Source: Crambe crambe (taxonomy: Eukaryota > Porifera > Demospongiae > Poecilosclerida > Crambeidae). From it: a stretch of DNA of 64,000 nucleotides. A program made the position numbers and the translations under genes. This document shows, in pieces, positions 25,456 through 36,500 of the stretch. The notes below the pieces were generated by a model, which did not search any database, was not told the DNA's origin, and saw nothing but the letters and a program-made list of their open reading frames with translations. The stretch lies in the NCBI GenBank assembly GCA_963924555.1, contig OZ004589.1, positions 2,418,001 through 2,482,000 on the forward strand. The letters are read 5' to 3'. Each line of letters starts with the position of its first letter. The stretch's first letter is position 1.

Positions 25456-26596
25456 TCATTGGTTTGAAACTTCATAGATAGTTTGGATTTCCCTGTACAT
25501 ATCTTTTCCGGCCTCCAAGGGTGCTCCCAGCATAGCAGCCTGTGGATGAGAAGCCTTAGCCTCAGGAGGGATGGTGAGAACCATTGCTTCATTTTCAAGG
25601 AGGGAAAGAAGTATATCTCTGAACTGTGGACGTTTAGCAGCTTTATCAGCCCTACGTATGTTTAGTAATTAAAAAATGTACATAATAGCTAGTCCCACAC
25701 AGTTTTGGCTATTCTAGTTACTCTACAGCTCTTTAATCATGATTACTAATTATTGGCTGAAATTTGGTTTGGATATAATTATGTATCAGCCTATATATCG
25801 GCCATTATAGAACACATGACAGGCCTGTGATTTCATCTAAATAGCTATGGGAGTGTAAGGAATTATGCTAGCTATGTATTATTATTTAGGCACTGATCAT
25901 ACATGTGTATGTGTCCACGGCACATGCATGACTGTGCTTACCAGCATTGGATCATCAGTTCATAAACCCTTTTGGGACACCCAGGTGGGGAGTGTAGACG
26001 CTCACCAGCTCCTACTCTCCTCAAAATCTACAATAATTATAGTAATTATAAAAGAGAAATTCTTCCTGTGGAGAAAATGAATAGTGTACTAACAGTGAAT
26101 TTATACTTGAACAATTTCATTGGCATGAGCTCTACGTATGTTGTACTTGGTGAATATTTCTCTCATAACTGCTATTCTTCAGAGCTATGCGGAATCTGCT
26201 AGCTATATAACCATTAGTCTTGAATGTGTCTAGACATAATACCTCCATGTTCCCAACATCTTCAAAAGGTTTATGTCCGAGACTCCATATCTCGTAGAGG
26301 ACACAGCCATAACTCCACACATCACTGGCTGTGGAGTACTTTTTGTAATGTATGGCCTCAGGGGCAGTCCATTTAAGGGGGATCTTGCCACCACTTGAGA
26401 TATAATAATTTTCATTCTGGAGATCTCTGGACATCCCAAAGTCTGCAATCTTCACCAAAAAAATTAATGAAATAGCTATTATAGTTAATACAGCACTAAT
26501 ATTATGTACAGCACATATCTTGTAATATTGCCCCCCCCTTTCCCCACCCCCCACAGCTACGTAGATTTGTCTGATCACCCTGTTGCCAAGGGGAAA

Positions 26597-26666
<70 letters not shown>

Positions 26667-29600
26667 TTATTTCCTACAGCTTAATTATCACAAGGTTCAT
26701 TTGATAATTTCTCTCAAAGAGTAGGTATGATCTATAGCTATTATGATTTTTCACCTTGCATATATTGGTCTCTGCTATTAGGATATTCCTGGCAGCCAAG
26801 TCTCTGTGTATAAACCCTTTACCAGACAGGTACATCATTCCCAGGGAGATCTGCTGGGAAAACTGCAGTAACAACTGAGGAGTAGAGGCTCGAGTCATTT
26901 CACCAGGACTGCAAAAGGAATTTTATATTTGCTAGTTACAGTAAAGACATTGACTATATAGAGAGCCTGCAGCTTCTTCCTCTCACCTACGTATGCCATT
27001 TCTTGGGTTGGGGGGCTTAATTACTGTAATGTACTACTCACTCTGGTCTCAGTTCTTTCAAAAACTGCAGCAAATCTCCTTTTGACAGTAACTCAACAAC
27101 AATCATTCGCTATCAAAAAAAGTATAATAGACAGTGTAAATAGCGTAAGTAGCTATGAGCTAGTTTATTAGAATTCTCCAGCTTTATTTTTTAAGTACAT
27201 GCATTGTATGCCATATCCCTACATAGAGAAAGCTACCACTCAACATCTCCAATAGAACTTGCATAGTTTTATGTTGTTTCGTTGATGATTTATGACATTC
27301 CATATATGGAGTATACATGTATGTGTGCCATTATCATTGGTTCTATGTACCTCTGTGTTTTTATTGACAAGTCCATAAAGTGCCACCACATTGGGGTGCT
27401 TGAACTGTGCCATGATGGCAGCTTCTTGGAGGAACTTGATTCTGTCCATCTGAGTGGCATCAGGTTTGAGTGCCTTTATTGCAACATCCACAGGAGATTT
27501 TAGTGTCTGGTTCCATGATCCTTTGTAGACGGTTCCAAATTGTCCCGATCCCAACACTTGCCCAATCCTGCATCACATAATAAATAGCTACATAATACCC
27601 TGTATGTTAGCTAACTAGTTTCGGTAAGATTATTAAAATAGCAGCAGCATACCTTATAAAGTATGTATGGGCAAGTGTGATTATGAATAATACAAAGAAT
27701 CTGGCTATATCTTATAGCTACGTAGATACATATTTGGGAAACTATGTGGTACACAAGACTAGTTACGTTACGTATTACTGTACTCTCAAACAAAGTTATT
27801 ATTAACTTATGATTGTGATGGAAATGCTCATCATGTCTGTAACAAAAACTATTCAAGTAAACTTTACTAACAATGATGATAAAATTGCAACTATCTGAAA
27901 AATTAAAGAGTACTGGAGCATGTTTTGATAGCTAGTTTAAAGGATTAACTTACTGAATACTGTCTCCAGGAATTGTGACTATTCCATTTTGTCGTAACTG
28001 AGAGTAAATGGCTGTTTCATTACTTGCAGGGTTATGGTAAGGATCTTCTTGCTTGCTTTGTTCCAGTCCCTCTTTCACCTAAAATACAAAGAAAATAAGT
28101 ATAGCTATATTGATCTTGTGGCAGTGCAGGTGCATTTCATACCTCTTTAAGTTGCTTTTGGTAATCATGAATACATTCTGTTGGTGAGTAGTAGTCACAA
28201 TTTACCTACAAACATGAAAATGACAATTCCAGGTAGCTAAATTAAAAATAATGCCTCTCTTTTTCCCCTTTTTTTCTGTTATAAGGGCATATGTTTTACA
28301 TGTAGGGCCCAGACTGGGTCACAAACAGGATAACTCAACAGGATGACTGATTAAAAACAAAAAAACAACAACAAACAAACAAACAAAAAATACATTAATC
28401 TTAGTTGATGTACCTTATTGACTTGTGGAAGGGCAGGTAAGCTGTATGTATATCGTTCAGGAATAAATTCATAGGTCCCTTCAATTTCTTCATATTTCGT
28501 ATCACTTGGATCAATGTTGACATGGACACTGCCCGCCTGATATGTTGCATTTGCTAAAAATCGTCAGAATTAAGAGATGACAAGATCGTTATTTGTACAG
28601 CACCTAAATGAATCATCCCAATAAAACTTTAAACCCAATCTTTTAAAGTATTGCTGGAAATAATGTAGATACATACCTGATTCTACTCTAAATCAGCTTT
28701 TACCTATGCATGGATGGAGATGTAAACTACAGAATACATACCTATGCCCCCTGAAAGAGCTGATCTTTTCTTCTTGTGTTGAGAATATAGCAATAACAAT
28801 GTGACTGATATGAGTATCACCACGACTATTCCAACAGAGAGAATAACGGCGACTATGTCACCTGTTCTCAGTCCTTCTTGATCCTGGTTATCTTCACTAC
28901 CAACTGCTGGAGCTGTAGTAGCAGAGGTCATTGCAGTTTCAGAAGTGGTTTTCATCCCCGTGGTGGGAATGATCAGAGTTTCCACAAGGCCTGTCGTAGA
29001 TATGGTTGTAGTATCTGTGTTCCTGGTTGTAATATCTACATTCATGGTTGTAATATCTGTTTTCCTGGTTGTAATATCTGCTCCCATGGTTGTTATATCT
29101 GCTGCCATGGTTGTAATATCTACATTCATGGTTGTAACATCTACTTTTTGAGTTGTGGTGGGCACTGTAGGTATGGATTCTGAAAAAAAACAACAAATAA
29201 CGGTTCAGTTAAGTATGGCTAAGGTTAAACAATAACACTTACCTATGCTGGCATATAAGTGAAGAACAGCTTGAGACTGTGTGGTGAATTCAGAATTAAG
29301 CAGATTGATGGCATTTGAATTCTGTGAGTGCCTTTGCAGAGCATAATTTGATCCAGCATTGGTCCCTACCACTGGAATCGGGCTACTAGAAGGAAGTACA
29401 ACACCGATGACATCTCCTTGCATCACTTGCACATAATCTGATTCACTCAAAGTTTCTTCAATGCAGAATATCTTTGCCAGTGTTTGTATGGGTTGTAGTA
29501 TCATGGTATGAGTACTTCCCTGTACTACATTGTACATATTTGTTTGAGAATCAAATCGCCACACAGCCACTGTCATGGAGTAAGTAGTGCTTGCGCTTAG

Positions 29601-30617
29601 AGATGAAGTCTGGTAGTAGCAGTAGTGCCACTTGGTGATGTGACTAGAGCATTGTGCTGGATTCATAATGTTCAGGTATGTGCCACTGACATTTGTGGTT
29701 AAGGCAGTAGAAGGGGGCGGGTTATTTCCTGCTCTACATCCTGTAACCACAGCTAAGGAATAGCAAGAATAAAATAATGCCACAGCTAGGAAAAGAAGCA
29801 CCTTATTAAATATGCTAGCTATCTAAAATTTAATCTTAACACATAATAATCTAGTTAGAAAATTGGATTATTAGCTATGATTAGTATAGCCTGTGTTTCT
29901 CACCTATATTGGCAAAGAGATGGAGTTTGAATCTATTTCTCAACCTGAAATCATTGCGAGAAGTGTCGACTGTCCCTATTTGGGAGGTTGTGCAATCATC
30001 ATAATTTCTTCTATCATACTGATATAACTTCTGATCCTGTACACTGCTTCCAATACCACCTACCAGATAGAGTGGATTTATTCGACCCATATCCATAATA
30101 CAAGCACCTATTACATCATTCTCTTGGATCTCAAACTGTTGAATTGATGTTTCATCAAGACATCCGAATCTTGATAAATCGCGATACTCAAGTTGTTTAG
30201 TTGTAATGCTACCTGGAACTGGTCGATAGTTGCTACTTGATGGTGACTCTCTTCGATACACTATGAACTTTGCTGCAAAGTCATCACCACCATTATAATC
30301 ATCATCATCATCATCATCACCAGCTCTGTAGTAACAAAATCTCCATGATGTCACATTTCCTCTGCACTGAGATGGAGCCTCAAAGTTTAGGAAGATTCTT
30401 TCACGTGTGGATCGACTCAGTCTTGAGGGCTCATTTGTTCCAAAAATTGGGCATGTCTGCTGGTCTTGTGCCTTGGCTACAAGAGGTGAAAAAAGGGAAT
30501 GACTACACAGCTAGCTCTCACTGTTGGCTAACAGCACATACCTATTTGTATTAATAATCCAGTACAGCAGAAAGCAAGAATACAGATCACGTAACTCTTA
30601 TCAAGAAAGGCAGTCAT
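25456..30617 (-). CDS. RTK-D: two-module receptor tyrosine kinase (950 aa model)
   Basis: Thirteen exons: 30617-30542, 30476-29904, 29752-29243, 29179-28742, 28553-28414, 28205-28143, 28078-27954, 27567-27351, 27109-27042, 26908-26755, 26449-26243, 26027-25942 and 25651-25456; 2853 nt in frame. Signal peptide about 1-24. Module 1 (26-216) has CPIFGT and [13 protein letters not shown] plus a poly-Asp run. Module 2 (217-386) has [13 protein letters not shown]. Stalk 387-490 has seven Asp-Thr-Thr heptads; the TM is near 494-518. The juxtamembrane segment has YHNPAS and IYSQL. The kinase spans about 645-910: GSGQFG, Lys673, [13 protein letters not shown] in the activation loop, WTAPEA, WSYG. The C-terminus is [15 protein letters not shown]. 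All catalytic residues are present. A plasma-membrane phosphotransferase for an unknown ligand. Confidence 0.88.
26600..26669. repeat. (TTTA)n microsatellite in a D intron
   Basis: About 17 tetranucleotide units. The same place in RTK-E (34987-35030) has a much shorter, imperfect run. Confidence 0.95.
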
Positions 30618-31003
30618 CCTAATAGCGACTATCGATAGATACGTACGTACAGCTAAAATAATTATACATCAAGCTAACAGCTAGCTAGCTACTACTAAGC
30701 ATATAGATTACTCCCAACCCAGTTTGCCTATTTGCTGTCTCATGAATATTGTTGATTGGTCATGTGAAATCAACTAATAACAGCTACTACCTTTAGATTC
30801 CGAATAGATAATAGTAAGCCACTTTTAAGGACTTCATTAGCTTTATATGTATGTTCTGTGAATAAAATTAACTGATGAAATCCAAATAGATCCATGTCAT
30901 GTGCTAGCTAATTGTTGCTTGTATGGACCTCATCAGCTTTACTGTGCATGTATAAAATTAACTGTGCGTGCATGCATGCATGTGCCTAGCTCCTATCCAT
31001 AAT

Positions 31004-31307
31004 GATTAATGGCAGGCATATAGATTAATGGCAGGCATGTAGATTAATGGCAGGCATATAGATTAATCGCAGGCATGTAGATTAATGGCAGGCATGCAGA
31101 TTAATGGCAGGCATGTAGATTAATGGCAGGCATATAGATTAATCGCAGGCATGTAGATTAATGACAGGCATATAGATTAATGGCAGGCATGTAGATTAAT
31201 GGCAGGCATGCAGATTAATGGCAGGCATGTAGATTAATGGCAGGCATGTAGATTAATGGCAGGCATGTAGATTAATGGCAGGCATATAGATTAATGGCAG
31301 GCATGTA
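31004..31307. repeat. 19-bp minisatellite, 16 copies
   Basis: The unit GATTAATGGCAGGCATRTA repeats 16 times without gaps (304 bp). Variants are ATA, GTA and GCA endings, GATTAATCGC, and one GACAGG. The paralogous place upstream of RTK-E has one copy (about 42094). Confidence 0.95.
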
Positions 31308-31544
31308 AACCCCCACCACCCACCATGCACACACTATATACATGGACACATAGGTATAGCTAGCTACTACAATATTTGGTGGTTGTGGTATAGGTTTAAC
31401 ATGCTAAACATTGATAATAATGCAAACAAGCAAACAAAAAAATAATAACAAGCTAGCGAGCCAGTAATTTTTCGTATAATATTGCCCGATAACAGCCATA
31501 GATTCCTTATAAAAACAAATCAATGAAGGTACACGTATTATTAT

Positions 31545-32953
31545 TATTTTCCACTACTGTTGAGATTTCATCACTTCTCGAAATACATAGTGGCTTCACT
31601 GTAAGTTATTGTATTAGATCCAGTAGACACATATGTAATGACTTTCATTATAGAGAGGTTGTTGTGTTTGTCCAGTTGGAATAGTATTCACTTGTTTCAT
31701 CTAAACTAGCTACTGGTACTCCATTGTCTGAAAATGTCGAAATCTGTCAAGAAGTTGCTTTTTCAAAAATAGCGTCTTTATTTTTGACAAGTGGCTGCAA
31801 AATCTTTCCGAATGATGGCCTATCTTCAGCTTCTTAGCCCTGTTCATCACTAATTAAACATAAAGGAAAAAAATATTTATTCTAAATAAAAAAGAGAAGT
31901 AGGGATGGGATGGCTGTGTGCGGTTCAAAAAAGTTCAGCAACAAGAGAATGAACTTCAGTCAAGTAACCCCTTACCCATCAACAACTACGAGCCAACTCT
32001 TCCTACTTCACTCCCATGATGCACGATGAGATATAAAGGGAGTGAAGTAGGAATAGTTACCTCGTAGTTGTTGATGGTAAGGGGTTACTTGACTGAAGTT
32101 CATTCTCTTGTTGCTGAACTTTTTTGAACCGCACACAGCCATCCCATCCCTACTTCTCTTTTTTATTCAGAATAAATATTTTTTCCTTTACTTGTTCATC
32201 ATCTTTTTTGATGTAATGTTCTATTATTTTTATTATAGGCAACTGAATGCTATCAAAAGTTAAAGTTCATGTATTGTAGCTATGTACTTTATTGCAGATT
32301 TCATCATAATATTGTATGAGCCGACTGATCTGGAAGATCTATACAGTTTATAATAAGATTGCCATTGACATAATTTTGTATATAATTTTTAAGGCCTTTA
32401 CTGATATATACGTTGCATCAAGGGTTGATTCATAACCAGACTAGTGCCTAGGGTTTAAGCTCTGAGCATCGAGAGACCAACAAAGCTAATGACAGATTCA
32501 CTATTCAGTTACGAGGTCAAAGTCCAAGAATCACGTGTACGGGGCGGGGCATTAAAATGTCTGCCTCGTTGTAGGTTGAAAGCTAACTAGTTGGAAAATG
32601 ACGTGCTATTTTTGAACATGTCGATTTAAAGGTAAAGGATTATAGCGCAGTCATTTCTGAGTAGATCGGTATAAGAATTATAGCATTTGAATGAACCATT
32701 TCTGAAATAAGTTGTTTGATGATGATGATGAGAAAATATCAAGTACTACTCCAATGGAGCATCCGTGCCATCCCTACTTAGAGAGTACTATTGTACTCTC
32801 TGATTATCTAAAAGTGTGCTTTGTAGTGAATAATAGAGCTTAGTTAGTTATTGGCCAGTTAGCTACCAGCATTGCAGCATGACTTCATAAATCTTTTGAG
32901 GACAACCAGCAGGTGGTGGTAAACGATTATGCTCCACTCATTTTCCTTATAAT
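31545..32953 (-). pseudogene. Relic of an RTK-F-like 3' end between D and E
   Basis: 32867-32953 matches F exon 11 (P-x-G-CP region of the kinase C-lobe) with a 1-nt insertion. 31545-31846 matches the last F exon ([10 protein letters not shown]-terminal Tyr tail) with substitutions, indels and stops. The rest of the gene is missing, and a foldback MITE sits between the two exons. The order is as in F, so this is what remains of a second F after the D-F / E-F block duplication. Confidence 0.8.
31859..32194. mobile_element. Foldback MITE (GTAGGGAT family), copy 5
   Basis: Termini TAAAGGAAAAAAATATTTAT (left) and complement ending CTTTACTTG (right). About 120-bp arms are framed by GTAGGGAT outside; the inner boundary is a diverged TCCTACTTC/GAAGTAGGA. 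The arm sequence is unique in the window. Confidence 0.75.
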
Positions 32954-33000
32954 CTAAAAAAGAAAATCATCACAGCTAGCTATAATAATTATGAAAGGAG

Positions 33001-33115
33001 AAAATTTTTTTGCTAAATAAAAAGGCCATGTATATAGGGTTAGTCTGTACTTCAACAGTTACTGTCAACAAAATAATAATCCCTACATCACTGCCTCCCA
33101 CCAAGCTGCTTTAAT
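33001..33115. mobile_element. Half of a GTAGGGAT-family foldback element
   Basis: Carries the left terminus and an arm similar to copy 1 (TTAGTCTGTACTT..., ATCCCTACATCACTGCCT) but stops before the second arm, at the edge of the E duplication block. Confidence 0.6.
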
Positions 33116-33583
33116 TGTTCAGTAATTATTATGATCAATCATTAGAGAGATCACTTTCTCATGAGTATCAAATTGAATTTAGAGGCAATGAATAAGTATG
33201 TGGGTGCTATAATTTTTGTTTACATTCACTAACTCCTACAACTCTACCGTTAACCATTACTAGCTATCTACAGTCTTTATGGCCACAATACTTATACCTA
33301 TGTACGTAAATCCTTGATATTTGAAGTGTGAAGTGCTATAGGAAAGTACTTTTGATGAGGTAGAAGTGTTAAATTCCATAGTCCACTGGCACACTGTAAT
33401 TCTGTTGGTACGTACATATAGCTACAGCTAAGTTATATAGTAATATTGAAGTTATAGTTACTGATAATTAGAATGATATTATATAGATGGATAATATGGA
33501 GGGATAATATAAAGTGATAATGTGCAAAATAGGGATAGTTATTATGGCTATAGCTATACTATTATAACAATCACAAAAGATGT

Positions 33584-36500
33584 TCATTGGTTTGAAGCTT
33601 CATAGATGGTTTGGATTTCCCTGTACATATCTTTTCCGGCTTCCAAGGGTGCTCCCAGCATAGCAGCCTGTGGATGAGACGCCTTGGCCTCAGGAGGGAT
33701 GGTGAGAACCAATGCTTCATTTTCAAGGAGGGAGAGAAGTATATCTCTGAACTGTGGACGTTCAGCAGCTTTATCAGCCCTATGTTTAGTAATAAATAAA
33801 TAAAAATATAGCTAGTCCCACACAGTTTTGGTTATTTTGATACATAGCTATTTTTTTCTATTAGCTATAGCTCTTAATTAGTCATTATCACTGTGGACTT
33901 ATAATTATTGGCTGAAATTTTGGTTTGGAGATACATATCAGCCTATCAGCCATTATAAAACACATGACAGGATGATTTCATCTATGGGAGTGTAAGAAAA
34001 TATGCTATGTATAATTATTTAGGCACTGCGGCACTATGCATGCTTACCAGCATTGGATCATCAGTTCATAAACCCTTTTGGGACACCCAGGTGGGGAGTG
34101 TAGACGCTCACCAGCTCCTACTCTCCTCAAAATCTACAATAATTATAAGTAATCATAAAAGCCGGAGAAATTCTTCCTGTGGGGAAATTTAATGTGTATT
34201 AACAGTGGATTTCAATTCCCAACACACTTAACAAGTTCATTGGCATCTAGATTAAAGAGTGCCGCGCTCTATGTTTTATATGGCAGGGTTTCATCTAGGA
34301 ATTTCACCTTGGAGGGGAAGCTCATGGAACGTGTCGCCATAAGGCCACGGTAGGGGGAGGGGAATGTGCCCCCTCCTACATACATAGAGCATGAAGCCAA
34401 AAATGCTTGTATTTTTTAAATGCTTGGATCCTAAAAATATACTATTTTTTGTCCTAAAACTCTTTCTTTTGGCAATATCTTGGGGGGGGGGGGGGAAGTC
34501 CAGCTGTTTGGAGGGGAAGCTTCCCCTGCGCCCCCCTCCTTAGATGAAACCCTGTATGGTGAATGCTTCTTTCATTAAAATTAAATATAGCAATTATTTT
34601 TCAGAGCTACGTATGTAGCTATAGCCATCAATCTTGACTGTGTCTAGACATATGTACCTCCATGTTCCCAACACCTTCAAAAGGTTTATGTCCGAGACTC
34701 CATATCTCGTAAAGGACACAGCCATAACTCCACACATCACTGGCTGTGGAGTACTTTTTGTAATGTATGGCCTCAGGGGCAGTCCATTTAAGGGGGATCT
34801 TTCCGCCACTTGAGACGTAATAATCTTCATCCTGGAGATCTCTGGACATCCCAAAGTCTGCAATCTTTATCAAAAAATATTGTACGTAGTTAATACAGCA
34901 CTATACAGCATGTATATCTTGCTCCCCTTCCCCCACCCCCCACAGCTAGATTTCTGTCTGACCACCCTATTGCCAAGGGGAAAAAATTATTTATTCATTT
35001 ATTTATTTATATTTTATTTATTATTTTAATTAGCTATCACAAGGTAGTCTGGCGTAGCCAGCCCCAGGCACTTCCGGAACTCCAGCGCAAGGGTCTGGTA
35101 ACACAAATACTTCGACTTGTTCCCGTTAGCAGAAATCCTAGCCTCGTTCCCAGGCTCTCAGTGAAACGGGAAATGTGGGGGCGGAAAGGAGAGCCTAGTT
35201 TCTACTGCAGACCGGATCCCTCACATTCCGGGGGATTTGGATTCCCTCCGTACTTTCCCGTTTTTGATTTCATCATAATTATTATTATTTTGTCTAATCA
35301 GCGTTTTTTTGTGCGAGATGGCGAGTTCGTTTCTGAGAGTGTTTCTTCTAGCGTTTCTTCAAGCGATTCAAGTTCCCACTATCCGCAAGCGCTTTCTCAT
35401 GCCCTGTCAATGCTTGGTTTACCTGAACTGTTGCTGAAGGAAGAGCAGAAGCTGGCTATCCGAGCTGTATTTGATCATGATGGCAAGGATATGTTCGTGC
35501 CCCTGCTCTCAAGGGATCTCCGCAAAGAAGATCTGGCCAGCTCTTTGAAGCTAGTAATGTTTGCAGTTGCCTTCTCCAAGGAAACTATTCTCCTCTTGCA
35601 AGCTTAACAGATGTGTGATGGGAAGGGGTCATCTGGAGCTAGCTCAGGGACATCCAGGAGTTTGTTGATCCTAAAAGCCCACTTCTATGATAATCCAGAA
35701 CTGCTGAACAAGGCAATGGCTGCACTCTGCTCACACAAGCGACATGCAATACGCACGTACGTTTGTACTAATTGTGACGTTTACTTAATAATTACATCAT
35801 CAATCGTGTTATGAATATAACTAGGGTATGTTCGTGTAACATATTCAATCGGCGAGCGAAGCAGTTGGTGAAAGTCATTTGTACTTTGACTTATTGGACT
35901 AAGCCTAAGATATTACAGTGGTGGTGGCAGTGTGGCAGCTGCATACACACTGACAGGAGGCTGTATAATGCTTACCACAAACACTTAGAAAGCCATGCGC
36001 CTACAATCCACTTAGCGCCTCTATGACAAAATGCTGTAGAAAGCAATAAGCTCTAGCTATTTGTTCTAAGTGCTATGGGCACGTTTCATTTGTGGGGTCA
36101 AAGGTCAAACGAACGTGCGCATGCGTATTATAAGCTATGCCCGCTAGCTATGACGTACGTATATATATATCTCGAGCTCCCGTTGACATGACCAGAGAGT
36201 GGCTCGCTTCGCTCGCCAACTAGGGTATGTTCGTGTAACATATTCAATCGGCGAGCGAAGCAGTTGATGAAAGTCATTTGTACTTTGCATTTGACTCATT
36301 GGGCTAAGATATTGCAGTGGTTGTGGCAGCTGCATACACAGGAGGCTGTATAATGTTTACCACAAACACTTAGAAAGCCATGCGCCTACAATCCACTTAG
36401 CGCCTGTATAACAAAATGCTGTAGAAAGCAACAAGCTCTAGCTATTTGTTCTAAGTGCAATGGGCACGTTTCATTTGTGGGGTCAAAGGTCAAACAAACG

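Noticed and set aside
27954-28078. Classical ITIM in the juxtamembrane IYSQL
   Set aside because: The position two residues before the Tyr is Ala or Thr rather than I/V/L/S, so the strict ITIM pattern is not met.
31004-31307. CRISPR-like array
   Set aside because: The 19-bp units abut with no spacers; this is a eukaryotic minisatellite.
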